Below, piece by piece: positions 8,575 to 17,575 of a stretch of 64,000 bases of DNA. This DNA comes from Bacillota bacterium (GTDB lineage Bacteria > Bacillota > UBA994 > UBA5500). Each line of letters starts with the position of its first letter. Within the stretch, counting starts at the first letter, position 1. Position numbers and translations under genes: made by a program. The notes under the pieces are model-generated. The model was not told where the DNA came from. It did not search any database and saw only the letters and a program-made list of their open reading frames with translations. The stretch spans positions 3,288-67,287 of the forward strand of contig JAEZJZ010000102.1 in NCBI GenBank assembly GCA_023436245.1, in the 5' to 3' direction.

Positions 8575-8578
8575 TTCA

Positions 8579-9538
8579 TCAGATGCGCAATGACACGTCT
8601 CCAGCCAACAGCGACTGCTCCTGACCGTCGCTCCGGCGAACAAGCAGGGCGCCGGAGGCGGTGATGCCGAGCACTTGTCCACTGAATGTCTCGATGGGAG
8701 TGATTACCTGTACCTCTTGCCCAGTCAGACGATCAAACTCCCGGAATAGATTAAGCAAAGGCTGTACTGTCGGCTGCTCCAGCAGGGGCAGCAGCTGCTC
8801 CAGTCGCCGCAACACCTCCATCAGCAGATGAGCTCGTTGCACCTGCTGACCGGTTTCGCGCAGGAACGACGTTGCTTTCGCTGCCAGGTCCCCCGGGAAA
8901 TCTGTCTGATGGGTGTTGATGCCGAAACCGGCCACAACCCAATCCACCTGGTCGATTTGGCCGGACATCTCGGCCAGAATGCCGACCATCTTTCTTCCCC
9001 CGACCCAGACATCATTCGGCCACTTCAGCCAGGCGTCGCCCAGTCCCAGCTGCCGCAACGTCTGCACGACCGCAACCCCTACAGTCATTGTCAGCAGCGG
9101 AATGCGATCTGGAGGCAACTGTGGGCGCAACACCAGCGTGGCGAAGATGCCGCTTCCAGGATCAGATATCCAAGTGCGGCCCCGCCGCCCCCTCCCGGCC
9201 GTCTGGGACTCCGCCACCACCAGCGTGCCGTGTGCCGCCCCTGTTCGAGCAAGTTCCTTGGCCGTCGTGTTGGTGCTGTCCATCGTCTCCTGGTAGAACA
9301 CGTCCTTGCCGATGACTGCTGTTTGCCGGTAATACTCCAGCAACTCGGGAAGCAGCCGGTCTGGCCAGCACTCCAGCCGATACCCGCTATTCTGCTTGCC
9401 GGTGACCCGCACGCCGGAGCGTTGCAGTGTCTGAATCTTCTTCCATATCGCTGAACGGGAGACGGCTAGCTCCTTGGCCATCGCCTCGCCTGAGATCGCC
9501 TCCGGGAAAGCTTGCAGCAGGAGTTGCAGGATGCTCAC
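8579..9538 (-). CDS. birA: BirA bifunctional biotin-protein ligase / biotin repressor
   Basis: 319 residues. The N-terminal winged helix-turn-helix (about 1-60, with ELAVSRSAIWKKIQTLQRSG) is followed by the ligase domain with GRGRRGRTW (biotinyl-AMP loop), KWPNDVWV and KMVGILAE, then a C-terminal SH3-like domain. It activates biotin and transfers it to carboxylase BCCP domains, and when charged represses biotin genes, probably bioY next door. GTG at 9538 with AAGGTGG upstream; the start overlaps the stop of the flavoprotein gene by 4 bp, so the two are co-transcribed. Confidence 0.95.
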   Translation of the reverse strand: MSILQLLLQAFPEAISGEAMAKELAVSRSAIWKKIQTLQRSGVRVTGKQNSGYRLECWPDRLLPELLEYYRQTAVIGKDVFYQETMDSTNTTAKELARTGAAHGTLVVAESQTAGRGRRGRTWISDPGSGIFATLVLRPQLPPDRIPLLTMTVGVAVVQTLRQLGLGDAWLKWPNDVWVGGRKMVGILAEMSGQIDQVDWVVAGFGINTHQTDFPGDLAAKATSFLRETGQQVQRAHLLMEVLRRLEQLLPLLEQPTVQPLLNLFREFDRLTGQEVQVITPIETFSGQVLGITASGALLVRRSDGQEQSLLAGDVSLRI

Positions 9539-10128
9539 TGCTTAGCCACCTTCTGCACTAGCTTAGCCCCGAGCTGACTACCTTGTTCCAGCAGGTCCGT
9601 GCGATCGGATACCGGTTGGCGGTCGGTGTTGGCAGCAGTGAACTCCCCCTGCCATTCCACCTCCAAGGCCTGAAACCATAGCTTGGCGGTGGCGATGGCC
9701 GGCAGGAAGTTGTTTCCGGCGCGATTAGGGGCTCCTCCGGTGCAGATCAGCGCTCCCAGGCGTTGCTTGCTCGGCAAGAGCGCCGGCAGCTTCAGATCAT
9801 TCTGCCGGCTCCAGAATAGCTGGGCGCGATCAATCACAGCCTTCAATTGGGCGCTGACTCCCCCGAAGTAGAGAGGCGAGGCCAGCAGGATGATATCGGC
9901 CTGGGCCAACTCGGCATAGACGGTCGACATTTCGTCCCCCTTGACGGCGCACTCTCCAGTGCGAGCACAGGCGTAGCAGGAAAGGCACGGTTTGATCGCC
10001 AGACTGGCCACAGCCAGCTTGGTCGTCTGCGCGCCTGCAGCGGCAGCGCCTGCCAGGCAGGCAGCAAGCAAGGTATCTGTATTTCTCCCCACGCGAGGGC
10101 TACCGAGCAGCCCCACCACTCTGATCAT
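9535..10128 (-). CDS. Flavodoxin-fold FMN reductase, iron-sulfur flavoprotein-like
   Basis: 197-residue NADPH-dependent FMN reductase/flavodoxin-like protein. GSPRVGRNTDTLL binds the FMN phosphate; SPLYFGGVSAQLKAVIDR is the flavodoxin-like second motif. The segment CLSCYACARTGEC has the compact C-x2-C-x2-C-x5-C pattern of archaeal/clostridial iron-sulfur flavoproteins, so a 4Fe-4S cluster is likely. Such proteins are linked to electron transfer and oxidative-stress handling in anaerobes. ATG at 10128 behind GGAAGAGACG. First gene of a two-gene unit with birA; no functional link to biotin is evident. Confidence 0.85.
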   Translation of the reverse strand: MIRVVGLLGSPRVGRNTDTLLAACLAGAAAAGAQTTKLAVASLAIKPCLSCYACARTGECAVKGDEMSTVYAELAQADIILLASPLYFGGVSAQLKAVIDRAQLFWSRQNDLKLPALLPSKQRLGALICTGGAPNRAGNNFLPAIATAKLWFQALEVEWQGEFTAANTDRQPVSDRTDLLEQGSQLGAKLVQKVAKQ

Positions 10129-10342
10129 CGTCTCTTCCTCCCAATTCGCCCAGCCTCTGGCTGTAGAACTGTCCTAAGCCCATTATACCGCAGAATGCAA
10201 TTGGACATAGTGTAGGATGGGATGATTTCTGAACGGGGAGGCTGGGAACTTTCTTTGCTCCACCCCTTGCCAAGCGGTGAGGCTTATTGTATCATTAAGA
10301 CAGAGCTAATAGGAATCAATCTTGTTAAGGAGGCGTTGTCTA

Positions 10343-10876
10343 ATGGAGTTAAAGGGTAGTAGGACCGAGGCTAATCTGTGGGCCGCTTTTGCCGGAGAGT
10401 CACAGGCACGCAACAAGTATACTTATTGGGCCAGCCAAGCGAAGAAGGAAGGCTATGAGCAAATCGCAGGTGTCTTCCTGGAGACGGCCGAGAATGAAAA
10501 GGAGCACGCTAAGCTGCTCTTTAAGCTGCTGGGCGGCATCAGCAACACCGAAGCTCATCTGCAGGAGGCGGCGGCTGGGGAGAACCACGAGTGGACCAGC
10601 ATGTACAAGGAGTTTGCAGCAGTGGCCAAGGAAGAGGGATTCGACCACATCGCCAGCATCTTGACCGAGATCGGTGAAGTGGAAGAAGCACACGAACAGC
10701 GCTACCTCGCGTTTCTGGCCAACTTGCAGGCCGGTCGCGTCTTCTCTCGCGACGTGGAAGTGAAGTGGCACTGTCGGAACTGCGGCTACGTCCATACCGG
10801 CAAAGAGGCACCCAAGGTTTGCCCGGCCTGCGCTCATCCACAGGCATTCTATGAGATCCTGAGCGAAAACTACTAA
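10343..10876 (+). CDS. rbr: Rubrerythrin
   Basis: 177-residue rubrerythrin, a cytosolic diiron/rubredoxin protein that reduces hydrogen peroxide in anaerobes. The four-helix ferritin-like domain carries the iron ligands in FAGESQARNKY, NEKEHAKLLF, EEGFDHIA and EVEEAHEQRY; the C-terminal rubredoxin-like domain has CRNCGY and CPACAH. ATG at 10343 with AAGGAGG at 10327-10333 is chosen over an upstream start in the same frame. Single-gene unit with its own terminator. Confidence 0.95.
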   Translation: MELKGSRTEANLWAAFAGESQARNKYTYWASQAKKEGYEQIAGVFLETAENEKEHAKLLFKLLGGISNTEAHLQEAAAGENHEWTSMYKEFAAVAKEEGFDHIASILTEIGEVEEAHEQRYLAFLANLQAGRVFSRDVEVKWHCRNCGYVHTGKEAPKVCPACAHPQAFYEILSENY

Positions 10877-10887
10877 GAGACCAATCG

Positions 10888-10913
10888 GGAGGGCTGGCAA
10901 CAGCCCTCCTTTT
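10888..10913 (+). terminator. Rho-independent terminator of rubrerythrin gene
   Basis: Perfect 9-bp stem GGAGGGCTG/CAGCCCTCC, GCAA loop, then TTTT, 12 bp past the stop codon. Confidence 0.85.
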
Positions 10914-11054
10914 CGCGCCGACGAACGGTTGCCCCAGAGTGTAGTAGCGCCGTATCAATCAAGCCATGGGATGAGCTGATCAGTCTCTCGCGAGTTGTCA
11001 TTTTCATCTGTGTCCGCCGTTCATCTATGATATACTGCTTACAACAAGATATCT

Positions 11055-11195
11055 GCAAAGAATGGGGTGCCCCCATGCACGGGGGAGAATAGGGAATCAG
11101 GTGAGAGTCCTGAGCGGTCCCGCCACTGTAACCGCTAGCCAACCTGCGCTCGTCGCGTGGTCGGCCCGTCGGAAGTCAGGAGACCTGCCTCATTC
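11055..11195 (+). ncRNA. Cobalamin riboswitch upstream of btuC
   Basis: Contains the conserved core of the AdoCbl-type cobalamin riboswitch in order: GGGAATCAGGTGAGAGTC, CCTGAGCGGTCCCGCCACTG, TAACCGC and, at about 11173-11189, the B12 box AAGTCAGGAGACCTGCC. Hairpin segments (GGGTGCCCCC...GGGGG) lie before the core. No clear terminator follows, so control may be at translation. A TATGATATACT stretch near 11026-11036 could hold the -10 element. Placement before an ABC permease/ATPase pair fits B12-repressed corrinoid uptake. Confidence 0.93.
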
Positions 11196-11298
11196 AGTTG
11201 CACCGGCCTTCGGAGCAAGGGCTAGGGTGTTGTTGTCGACCAACCCAGGCCACTTGGCTTGGGTTTTCGCATTCTTCTGGATGGTGGTGGTGATCGGC

Positions 11299-12330
11299 AT
11301 GTTCAGGCGTCAGCCGCTCATTCTGCTCGTTTCGCTGGTGATGCTACTGTTCTGCATAGTCATCTCCGTCGGGGCGGGTTCTGTGCACATTCCCGTTGCG
11401 CGTGTGCTCGGCGTCTTTTCCGAACGATTCAGGTGCTTGTTCACAGGTCAGTTGGATCTGACTCCGGAATCAGTGATCGTCTGGGACCTCCGGTTCCCAC
11501 GCGCCCTCTTGGCTGCTGCCGTGGGAGCCGCGCTTTCCATAGCCGGGGCGCTGATGCAGGGCTTCCTGCGCAACCCGTTGGCTGACCCGTATGTGTTGGG
11601 AGTCTCTGCGGGAGCCTCGGTTGGCGCCGCGTTGGCCATCATGGTGCTGTCTGGGGCGGGCTGGCTCGGCGGTTTATTCTTCACACCCATCTTTGCCCTG
11701 GCCGGTGCGATTCTGGCTGTGGCCCTCGTCTACTTGCTCGCTCGCTCCGGCAACAGGGTTCCGGTGGTCACCCTGCTGCTCTCCGGCATCGCCCTGAACA
11801 CGGTGCTTTCCGCCTTGCTCTCCTTTCTGATCTACTTCTCCCAACGCAATTTGCAGGCGTTGATCTACTGGTTGATGGGCAGCTTTTCCGGGCGCGGCTG
11901 GCTGCAGGTGGCAGCCGTGGTGCCGTACCTCGTGATCGGCACCGGCATGTCCATCTGGCTGGCCCGGGATTTGAACGCCTTGAGCCTAGGCGAAGATGCG
12001 GCCGCGACCCTCGGGGTGAATGTCGAGCGGGTGAAGCAACTGCTGTTGTTTGCCTCCACATTGCTCACCGCCGGAGCAGTTGCGGTCAGCGGCATCATTG
12101 GATTCATTGGTCTGCTTGTGCCGCATGTCACGCGCATACTGCTTGGCCCTGATCACAGACTGCTGATTCCGGCTGCGGCAATCTGGGGGGCCGCCTTCCT
12201 CGTGCTGGCTGACCTGCTGGCTCGGACCATACTGCCCACCGCCGAAATGCCAGTCGGGATCATCACCTCCCTTTGTGGCGGCCCGTTCTTTCTCTTCCTG
12301 TTGAGACGTAAAGACGTTCGCGGCTTCTAG
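11299..12330 (+). CDS. btuC: FecCD-family permease, cobalamin/corrinoid uptake (BtuC)
   Basis: FecCD-type ABC permease of about 343 residues and ten helices. Family hallmarks include WDLRFPRALLAAAVGAALS, GALMQGFLRNPLADPYVLG, GASVGAALAI and GFIGLLVPHVTRILLGPDHR. The cobalamin riboswitch just upstream indicates vitamin B12 or corrinoid as substrate rather than iron-siderophore. The frame is open back into the riboswitch, so the start is uncertain: ATG at 11299 with GGTGGTGAT upstream gives a family-typical N-terminus; ATG at 11281 or GTG at 11227 are alternatives. Partner ATPase follows; no binding-protein (btuF) gene is adjacent. Confidence 0.85.
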   Translation: MFRRQPLILLVSLVMLLFCIVISVGAGSVHIPVARVLGVFSERFRCLFTGQLDLTPESVIVWDLRFPRALLAAAVGAALSIAGALMQGFLRNPLADPYVLGVSAGASVGAALAIMVLSGAGWLGGLFFTPIFALAGAILAVALVYLLARSGNRVPVVTLLLSGIALNTVLSALLSFLIYFSQRNLQALIYWLMGSFSGRGWLQVAAVVPYLVIGTGMSIWLARDLNALSLGEDAAATLGVNVERVKQLLLFASTLLTAGAVAVSGIIGFIGLLVPHVTRILLGPDHRLLIPAAAIWGAAFLVLADLLARTILPTAEMPVGIITSLCGGPFFLFLLRRKDVRGF

Positions 12331-12450
12331 CCCGGGCCGAGGCCCAAAGCCACAGGATGTGATGTAGGTTTAGTTGCCATCAACTGGGCATCGGGCAACG
12401 CCCAGAGGTGACGTTTCACGGATGATTGGGATTTAGGAGGTGGGCGAAGC

Positions 12451-13254
12451 ATGCTATCAGTGAAACAGGTTTGTCTGGCCTACGGGGAGCAGTTGGTGGT
12501 GGCTGATGTCAGTTTCCAGGTGCGGCGTGGCGAGTTTATGGCAGTTCTCGGCCCCAATGGCTCCGGGAAATCGACTCTCTTGCGGGCGCTGTGCCGTCTG
12601 CATCCGCTACGGAGTGGCGATGTCTCCTTTCTGGGCAGACCGCTCGCGTCGATCAAGCAACGTGAGCTGGCCAGGCAGTTGGCATTGGTGCGGCAGGAAT
12701 CCTTCGTCTCATTCGACTTCACCGTGAGAGAGGTCGTGGCCATGGGGCGCCTTCCTTACTTGAGCCGTTGGCAGCAGGAGAGCGCAGACGATCTTGCTTT
12801 GATAGATGCTTATCTGGAACAGACTAGAATCGCGGACCTGGCGGACCGCCCGATGCATGCGCTGAGCGGAGGAGAGCGGCAACGGGTTTTTCTAGCTCAG
12901 GCGATGACGCAGGAGCCGGAACTGCTGCTCTTGGATGAACCCACCAACCATCTGGACATCAATCACCAAATCGAGGTGCTTGATTTGGTGCGTGAGCAAA
13001 ACCGCCAGCGGCAGCTGACGGTAATTGCGGTGCTGCACGATCTGAATCTGGCAGCGCTCTATGCGGATCGCTTGCTCGTTCTGCACGAGGGCAGGCTGGT
13101 CGCTGACGGTAACCCAGTGGAAGTGCTGACCATGGAGATGATCGAGCAGGTCTATGGCTGCCGCGCTGCGATCGTGGCGCATCCGCTCTCGGATGGACCA
13201 CAGGTCTTGCTTATGCCGGGTGGCGCTTGCGCGTCATCAGCGGAGCAGCGGTGA
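12451..13254 (+). CDS. btuD: ABC transporter ATPase for cobalamin/corrinoid uptake (BtuD-like)
   Basis: 267-residue ATPase with Walker A GPNGSGKST, Q-loop in VRQESFVSF, signature LSGGERQR, Walker B LLLLDEPTNHLD and H-loop VLHDLN. Highly similar in layout to FhuC/BtuD-type ATPases that serve FecCD permeases. ATG at 12451 follows TAGGAGGTG. The 120-bp gap after btuC contains a small hairpin (CTGGGC/GCCCAG, near 12385-12406) but no terminator. Its 3' end overlaps the convergent gerC gene by 18 bp. Confidence 0.88.
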   Translation: MLSVKQVCLAYGEQLVVADVSFQVRRGEFMAVLGPNGSGKSTLLRALCRLHPLRSGDVSFLGRPLASIKQRELARQLALVRQESFVSFDFTVREVVAMGRLPYLSRWQQESADDLALIDAYLEQTRIADLADRPMHALSGGERQRVFLAQAMTQEPELLLLDEPTNHLDINHQIEVLDLVREQNRQRQLTVIAVLHDLNLAALYADRLLVLHEGRLVADGNPVEVLTMEMIEQVYGCRAAIVAHPLSDGPQVLLMPGGACASSAEQR

Positions 13255-14478
13255 TTGCGCCGCCTCACCGGTGCGGCGGAAGTTGGCTTGCACGCTCACC
13301 TCGATTGGGATCTCCGGGAACGCTGCCCGCCAGTCGAGAGACTTGAACAGTTCCGGGTAAAGGTGATAAGCGCGTTTGCCAATGCCCAGCGTATCAGCGC
13401 GTAAGTCCTGTTGCAGCTTCTGCAGGGCAGCGCCTACCTCGGCCTGGATTGTGGCCGTCAGCGCGGTATCCATCTCGCTCAGCGTAGAGGCATTCAGCTC
13501 AATATTCTGGGGGATGGAGTGCTCCAGCACATCGCCATCCTGAAAGATCCCGATCGCCACGCGCAGTTGGCTGCCATCCCGCTGCACCCGGAGCGTCCGG
13601 CGCGCGTAGATCTGCTGTTGCACCACTGTTCCGCTCGCCATTTCCACCGCAACGGTGGCGCGCTGCGTCTCACCTCGCAACCAGAACATACCTCTGGTTT
13701 CGGTCCCGTTCAGCTTGCCGACCATCTTGTCAGCCACGAAGATGGCGCTTCCCTCTAGGACTAGCGCTTCCGGCTTCTCCTCAGGTTTTCCGCCGCCCTG
13801 CGCAGAATCGCCTCCCGCACCTCCATCCTCGCCCTTCTCGCCCTCACTTGGCTCTTTCGGTTTCGGACGGATCAGCGGGAGGAAGAACTCCTCACCCGGT
13901 CCGGAGACCAGTTTCTCAATCACGTCCAGCAGGCACTCTTCGCGCGCTGTCGAGTTTTCTCTCGAGGTATTCAGCAGATCCTGAATGTACCGCCCCGGCA
14001 GCTTGGTAATCTTGGGGCTGAGCTTCAGCACGTCCTTCGCTTTGCCTTCGGCCACAAAGACCGGCGTGGTCAGACGGAAATCGCGCGTGCGCAGGGCATA
14101 GTCCAACATGGAAGCGATGCCTTCCTTGGCCAGATCTTCTCCGATGATCAGGGCTTGCGCGTGGAACCAGAAGGGCAGACGGCCGCTGAAGGTGCGCGCG
14201 GAGGCAATCGCTTCTGCCAGGGTATTGCCGGACGCGCTAACCGTCCAGACTGGCACATCCCCACCGCCGCCACCGCCACCTTCTCCTCCGGCCAGCGATT
14301 CAGTGACGGCCAGGCTGAAGGTCAGCTCAACTTGCCCGCCCTCGCCTTTGTCCAGGGCCACAATGTCAGCGAAGCCGCCGGACTCGATCTCCTGTTTGCT
14401 CCAGCAGGCAGTCAGTGGGGTGATCAGGATCAGGATGAGTGACAACAGTGCCCCTAACCGTCTAGTCAAGTCTCTCAC
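13237..14478 (-). CDS. gerC: Ger(x)C-family spore germination lipoprotein
   Basis: 413-residue GerAC-type lipoprotein, the C subunit of a germinant receptor in the spore inner membrane. The signal peptide ends in a lipobox (LTAC, Cys about residue 25) followed by WSKQEIESGGFADIVALD, a family hallmark. C-terminal Ger(x)C features (LGIGKRAYHLYPELFKSLDW) are present. Two low-complexity insertions are unusual: a run of seven glycines after about residue 65 and a Gly/Glu/Lys-rich stretch near residues 210-235. GTG at 14478 overlaps the end of gerB by 17 bp. Lgt at 31.8 kb would lipidate it. Confidence 0.92.
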   Translation of the reverse strand: MRDLTRRLGALLSLILILITPLTACWSKQEIESGGFADIVALDKGEGGQVELTFSLAVTESLAGGEGGGGGGGDVPVWTVSASGNTLAEAIASARTFSGRLPFWFHAQALIIGEDLAKEGIASMLDYALRTRDFRLTTPVFVAEGKAKDVLKLSPKITKLPGRYIQDLLNTSRENSTAREECLLDVIEKLVSGPGEEFFLPLIRPKPKEPSEGEKGEDGGAGGDSAQGGGKPEEKPEALVLEGSAIFVADKMVGKLNGTETRGMFWLRGETQRATVAVEMASGTVVQQQIYARRTLRVQRDGSQLRVAIGIFQDGDVLEHSIPQNIELNASTLSEMDTALTATIQAEVGAALQKLQQDLRADTLGIGKRAYHLYPELFKSLDWRAAFPEIPIEVSVQANFRRTGEAAQSPLLR

Positions 14479-15547
14479 CCCTCTTTCGGCGGATAGCTGC
14501 TAAGGCTAAACTGAGCAGAGGGACGGCTGTGAACAGTCCAAGGGTATAGCGATTGACCAGTACGTGGTTGATCACTGCGCTCGGTTGATTATCTGACAGC
14601 AGGGCGATGTAGGCGATCGCCGGAATGCTGGCTAGACCGATCCACTTCCGCCTCAGCCGGGGAAAGAGTTGGTTCAATCCCAGTGCGAAGACATAGACGA
14701 ACAGGCTGATGGTGACGAATGCTGCCAGGAACCAGACGACCATGAACACCGCCTCCATGCGCTCCACTCCGACCGGCACATTCTCCACCACGGCCAGGTA
14801 GGGCCAGGTGAAGACTTCGCCCAGCTTGGCGCCCAACGTAAGCGCAATGTTCAGATAGATGGCCAGAAACACTCCTCCGGAAATGGCCACTGTCTTCAGC
14901 CCCTCGGAGGCAAAGCAGTCCTTGTCCACGACCACAGGGTAGAGGAACAGCAGCACGGCTAGGTTCGAAAAGTAGGGACTGGCCACCAACAAAGCGTTGA
15001 GCAGACCTGGGTAGCCCTTGTCGAAGAGCGGAAGTAGTTCCCATCCGCTGAACTTGAGGGTGCTGGCAAGAAAGACCAGGGCGAAGGAGAAGATGATCAC
15101 CGGCAGCACCAGTTGATTGAAGCGGACGATGCCCTCTAGTTCCGCCAGGATCCCCGCCGCAATCAGCATGAGCAGCACCGCCATCACAGCGCTGATCGGC
15201 GTTTCCGGGAGCACTGCGGACACGAAGAATTCGGAGACATGGCGCATTATCAGCGCTGCTTTCAGCAGGAATCCCACCGAGAGCAGCAGCACGATCGGAT
15301 AGCCAAGCAGGCGGCCCCATACCCGCGGCAGATAGTGTGCCGCACTCTCTCCTGGAAAGCGCTCAGCCAGGCGCAGGGTGAGCAGCAGCAGCAGCATGCC
15401 GAAGGCAGTCGCCGCGATGATGGGAGCCCAGGCGCCGTTACCGCCCCAGAGGATCAGGCTGCGAAGGACAGGCTGCATCACTCCGCCGATGATGGTGGTG
15501 ATCAGCACTAACAGAGCCTGGCGTTTAGTGATGCGCTGTGTCGTCAT
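14462..15547 (-). CDS. gerB: GerAB-family spore germination permease
   Basis: 361-residue membrane protein of the amino acid/polyamine/organocation superfamily, GerAB branch, with about ten helices. It begins MTTQRITKRQALLVLITTI and contains GILAELEGIVRFNQLVLPVI and LDxG-like family patterns. The B subunit binds germinant in the receptor complex with GerA and GerC proteins. ATG at 15547 lies 23 bp inside the end of gerA, so translation is likely coupled. Germinant identity cannot be inferred. Confidence 0.9.
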   Translation of the reverse strand: MTTQRITKRQALLVLITTIIGGVMQPVLRSLILWGGNGAWAPIIAATAFGMLLLLLTLRLAERFPGESAAHYLPRVWGRLLGYPIVLLLSVGFLLKAALIMRHVSEFFVSAVLPETPISAVMAVLLMLIAAGILAELEGIVRFNQLVLPVIIFSFALVFLASTLKFSGWELLPLFDKGYPGLLNALLVASPYFSNLAVLLFLYPVVVDKDCFASEGLKTVAISGGVFLAIYLNIALTLGAKLGEVFTWPYLAVVENVPVGVERMEAVFMVVWFLAAFVTISLFVYVFALGLNQLFPRLRRKWIGLASIPAIAYIALLSDNQPSAVINHVLVNRYTLGLFTAVPLLSLALAAIRRKRGERLD

Positions 15548-17258
15548 CTTGCTTACCCTCTTTCTGTGGCTTCGGGTGAGACAGCGGCGCCATCTCCAGG
15601 CCGTCCGGATGCATGCGCTTGCGGTTCTGGTAGTAGCTAGGACGCTTACTGCTTCGCCTAGTGTCTCCCGGGCGCAGGAACAGCGGTCGATAGCGCATCT
15701 GCCAGAGCGGCGCTCGCACCACCGTATCCGTTAACCCGGACAGGGTCAGTGGGGCCAGGGGAGAGAGGTAAGGCACTCCGAATGACTTGAGCGTCGCCAA
15801 ATGCAGCAGGATGACAATCCCCCCCGCAGTGACCCCGTAGAGGCCAAAGGCGCCGGCCAGGAGCAGCAGCGGAAAGCGTAGAAAGCGCAGGGTGGCGGCC
15901 ATGTTGTAGCTCGGGATGGCAAAGGAGCCGATGGCCGTGAGTGCCACGATCACCACCATAATCGGGCTGACCAGGCCGGCGCTGACCGCAGCCTGTCCGA
16001 TGATGATGCCGCCGACTATGCCGATGGTCGATCCGAGCGCGCTCGGCAGCCGCAGCCCGGCCTCACGCAACAGCTCAAAGGTGAACTCCATCACCAACGC
16101 TTCCATCACGGCGGAAAAGGGCACACCCGTGCGCGACCCGGCGATGGCGATCGCCAGCGTGGTCGGGAGTAACTCGTGATGAAAGTTGATCACCGAGATG
16201 TAGAGCGCCGGCAGTAGCACCGAACTGAAAATGCTGACGGTGCGTACGAAGCGAATGAACGTAGACAGCAAGAAGCGGTCGTAGTAATCCTCGGGTGCCG
16301 GCAGAAAGTTGGGCATGGTGGCTGGTGCGATGATCGCATTGGGGCTGCCGTCGCAGACGATCACCACCCTGCCCTCCAGCAGGCCGGCCGTGGCTCGGTC
16401 GGGCCGCTCTGTCCACTGCACCTGCGGGAATGGGGAATAGGGAGCGTCCTGGATGAACTGCTCCACATAGCTGCCGTCCGCTATGGCCTCAGTGTCGATC
16501 AGCTCCATGCGACGCTTCACTTCTTCCACCAGCGCCGGATTGGCCAACCCTTCAATATATAGTACCGCAACATCAGTGACCGATCTCTTCCCCAACTGTG
16601 AGAACTTCACTCTCAGCATCGGATCTTTGATGCGGCGCCTGATTAGAGCTAAGCTAGTCTTCATCACTTCATTAAAGGCCTCGCGCGGTCCCCGGATGGT
16701 GTTTTCGTTGGTGGCATCACCCACTCCGCGGTGTTCCCAGGACTTGACCCCCCAGTCCAGCGCCAAATCTAATCCGTGCACCAGCAGAACGGCATCCGCC
16801 CCCAGCACCGCCTCGACTATCTCCGGATAGGTGGTCAGTTCCTTCAGTTCGGCCAATGCCAAGAGATTGCCGGAGATCAGGCGATTGATGCCATCAGCGG
16901 TGGAGACAGCCGGCGATAGCACCGACTTGGCCCAAAGCATCAAGTTGGTCATTCCGTCCCGCTGCATGCTGTTCTTGTCGGTCAATTCATCTATGAAGAT
17001 CATCAATGCCGGAAGCTCGTTAGCCGTACCGATGGTGAACTCTCGGTAGACGATGTCATCGCTCCCGAACAGGTTTTTCAGAATCTCCAGGTTCTCGTTG
17101 AGGTCCTTGCTGATCTGGCGGTCATAGGCCGTCACGATGGGGGACAGCTCATCGGCTGCCTCCATGTCCGATCTTCCTCGGTTATCTGCGTCGGCGTCTT
17201 TGCGCTTACGGGACAGCTCGCGGGCCGGAATTGGTTTCTTGTTAGCTCGACGGCTCAT
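15525..17258 (-). CDS. gerA: GerAA-family spore germination protein
   Basis: 577-residue A subunit of a germinant receptor. The soluble N-terminal half (NLEILKNLFGSDDIVYREF, then DAVLLVHGL) precedes the conserved middle (GRVVIVCDGSPNAIIAPATM; DYYDRFLLSTFIRFVR) and a C-terminal membrane domain (GSTIGIVGGIIIGQAAV). The C-terminal tail is rich in basic and polar residues. ATG at 17258 with AAAGGAGGG upstream; the same frame runs on to 17369, but that extension falls in repeat DNA. First gene of gerA-gerB-gerC. Confidence 0.93.
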   Translation of the reverse strand: MSRRANKKPIPARELSRKRKDADADNRGRSDMEAADELSPIVTAYDRQISKDLNENLEILKNLFGSDDIVYREFTIGTANELPALMIFIDELTDKNSMQRDGMTNLMLWAKSVLSPAVSTADGINRLISGNLLALAELKELTTYPEIVEAVLGADAVLLVHGLDLALDWGVKSWEHRGVGDATNENTIRGPREAFNEVMKTSLALIRRRIKDPMLRVKFSQLGKRSVTDVAVLYIEGLANPALVEEVKRRMELIDTEAIADGSYVEQFIQDAPYSPFPQVQWTERPDRATAGLLEGRVVIVCDGSPNAIIAPATMPNFLPAPEDYYDRFLLSTFIRFVRTVSIFSSVLLPALYISVINFHHELLPTTLAIAIAGSRTGVPFSAVMEALVMEFTFELLREAGLRLPSALGSTIGIVGGIIIGQAAVSAGLVSPIMVVIVALTAIGSFAIPSYNMAATLRFLRFPLLLLAGAFGLYGVTAGGIVILLHLATLKSFGVPYLSPLAPLTLSGLTDTVVRAPLWQMRYRPLFLRPGDTRRSSKRPSYYQNRKRMHPDGLEMAPLSHPKPQKEGKQDDDTAHH

Positions 17259-17317
17259 CCTGGTCCCTCCTTTGACAGCTGCATCAGCAGCACTGCCTAA
17301 AGCTTGCGTGCGAAATG

Positions 17318-17514
17318 GAAGCGATTGTTGCGCAGCAACTATCGGGTTGTACCACAGCGGCGCTTGCACGTCGCTGGCTCCGCTAGCGGCGCTTGCGCTG
17401 CGGTCTAAATAAAGCGATTGTTGCGCAGCAACTATCGGCTTGTACCACAGCGGCGCTTGCGCTGCGGTCTAAATAAAGCGATTGTTGCGCAGCAACTATC
17501 GGCTTGTACCACAC
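17318..17514. repeat. Tandem two-hairpin repeat array, locus B
   Basis: Three copies of a unit whose GCGATTGTTGCGCAGCAACT core starts at 17321, 17414 and 17478 (spacings 93 and 64 bp; the first unit carries a 29-bp insertion that duplicates part of the GC-rich stem). Each unit has a stem GATTGTTGC/GCAACTATC around GCA and a second stem ACCxCAGCG/CGCTGxGGT. The linker TCTAAATAAAGCGATT and the tail CTTGTACC match locus A at 4.2 kb, so it is the same family with different stem sequences. Lies upstream of gerA and downstream of nothing else. Confidence 0.85.
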
Positions 17515-17575
17515 TAGTATTTCCGTATGCTTTGCCAAATACTAACCAGCGAAGTTGGTGGGGAGGAGCGTGGGT

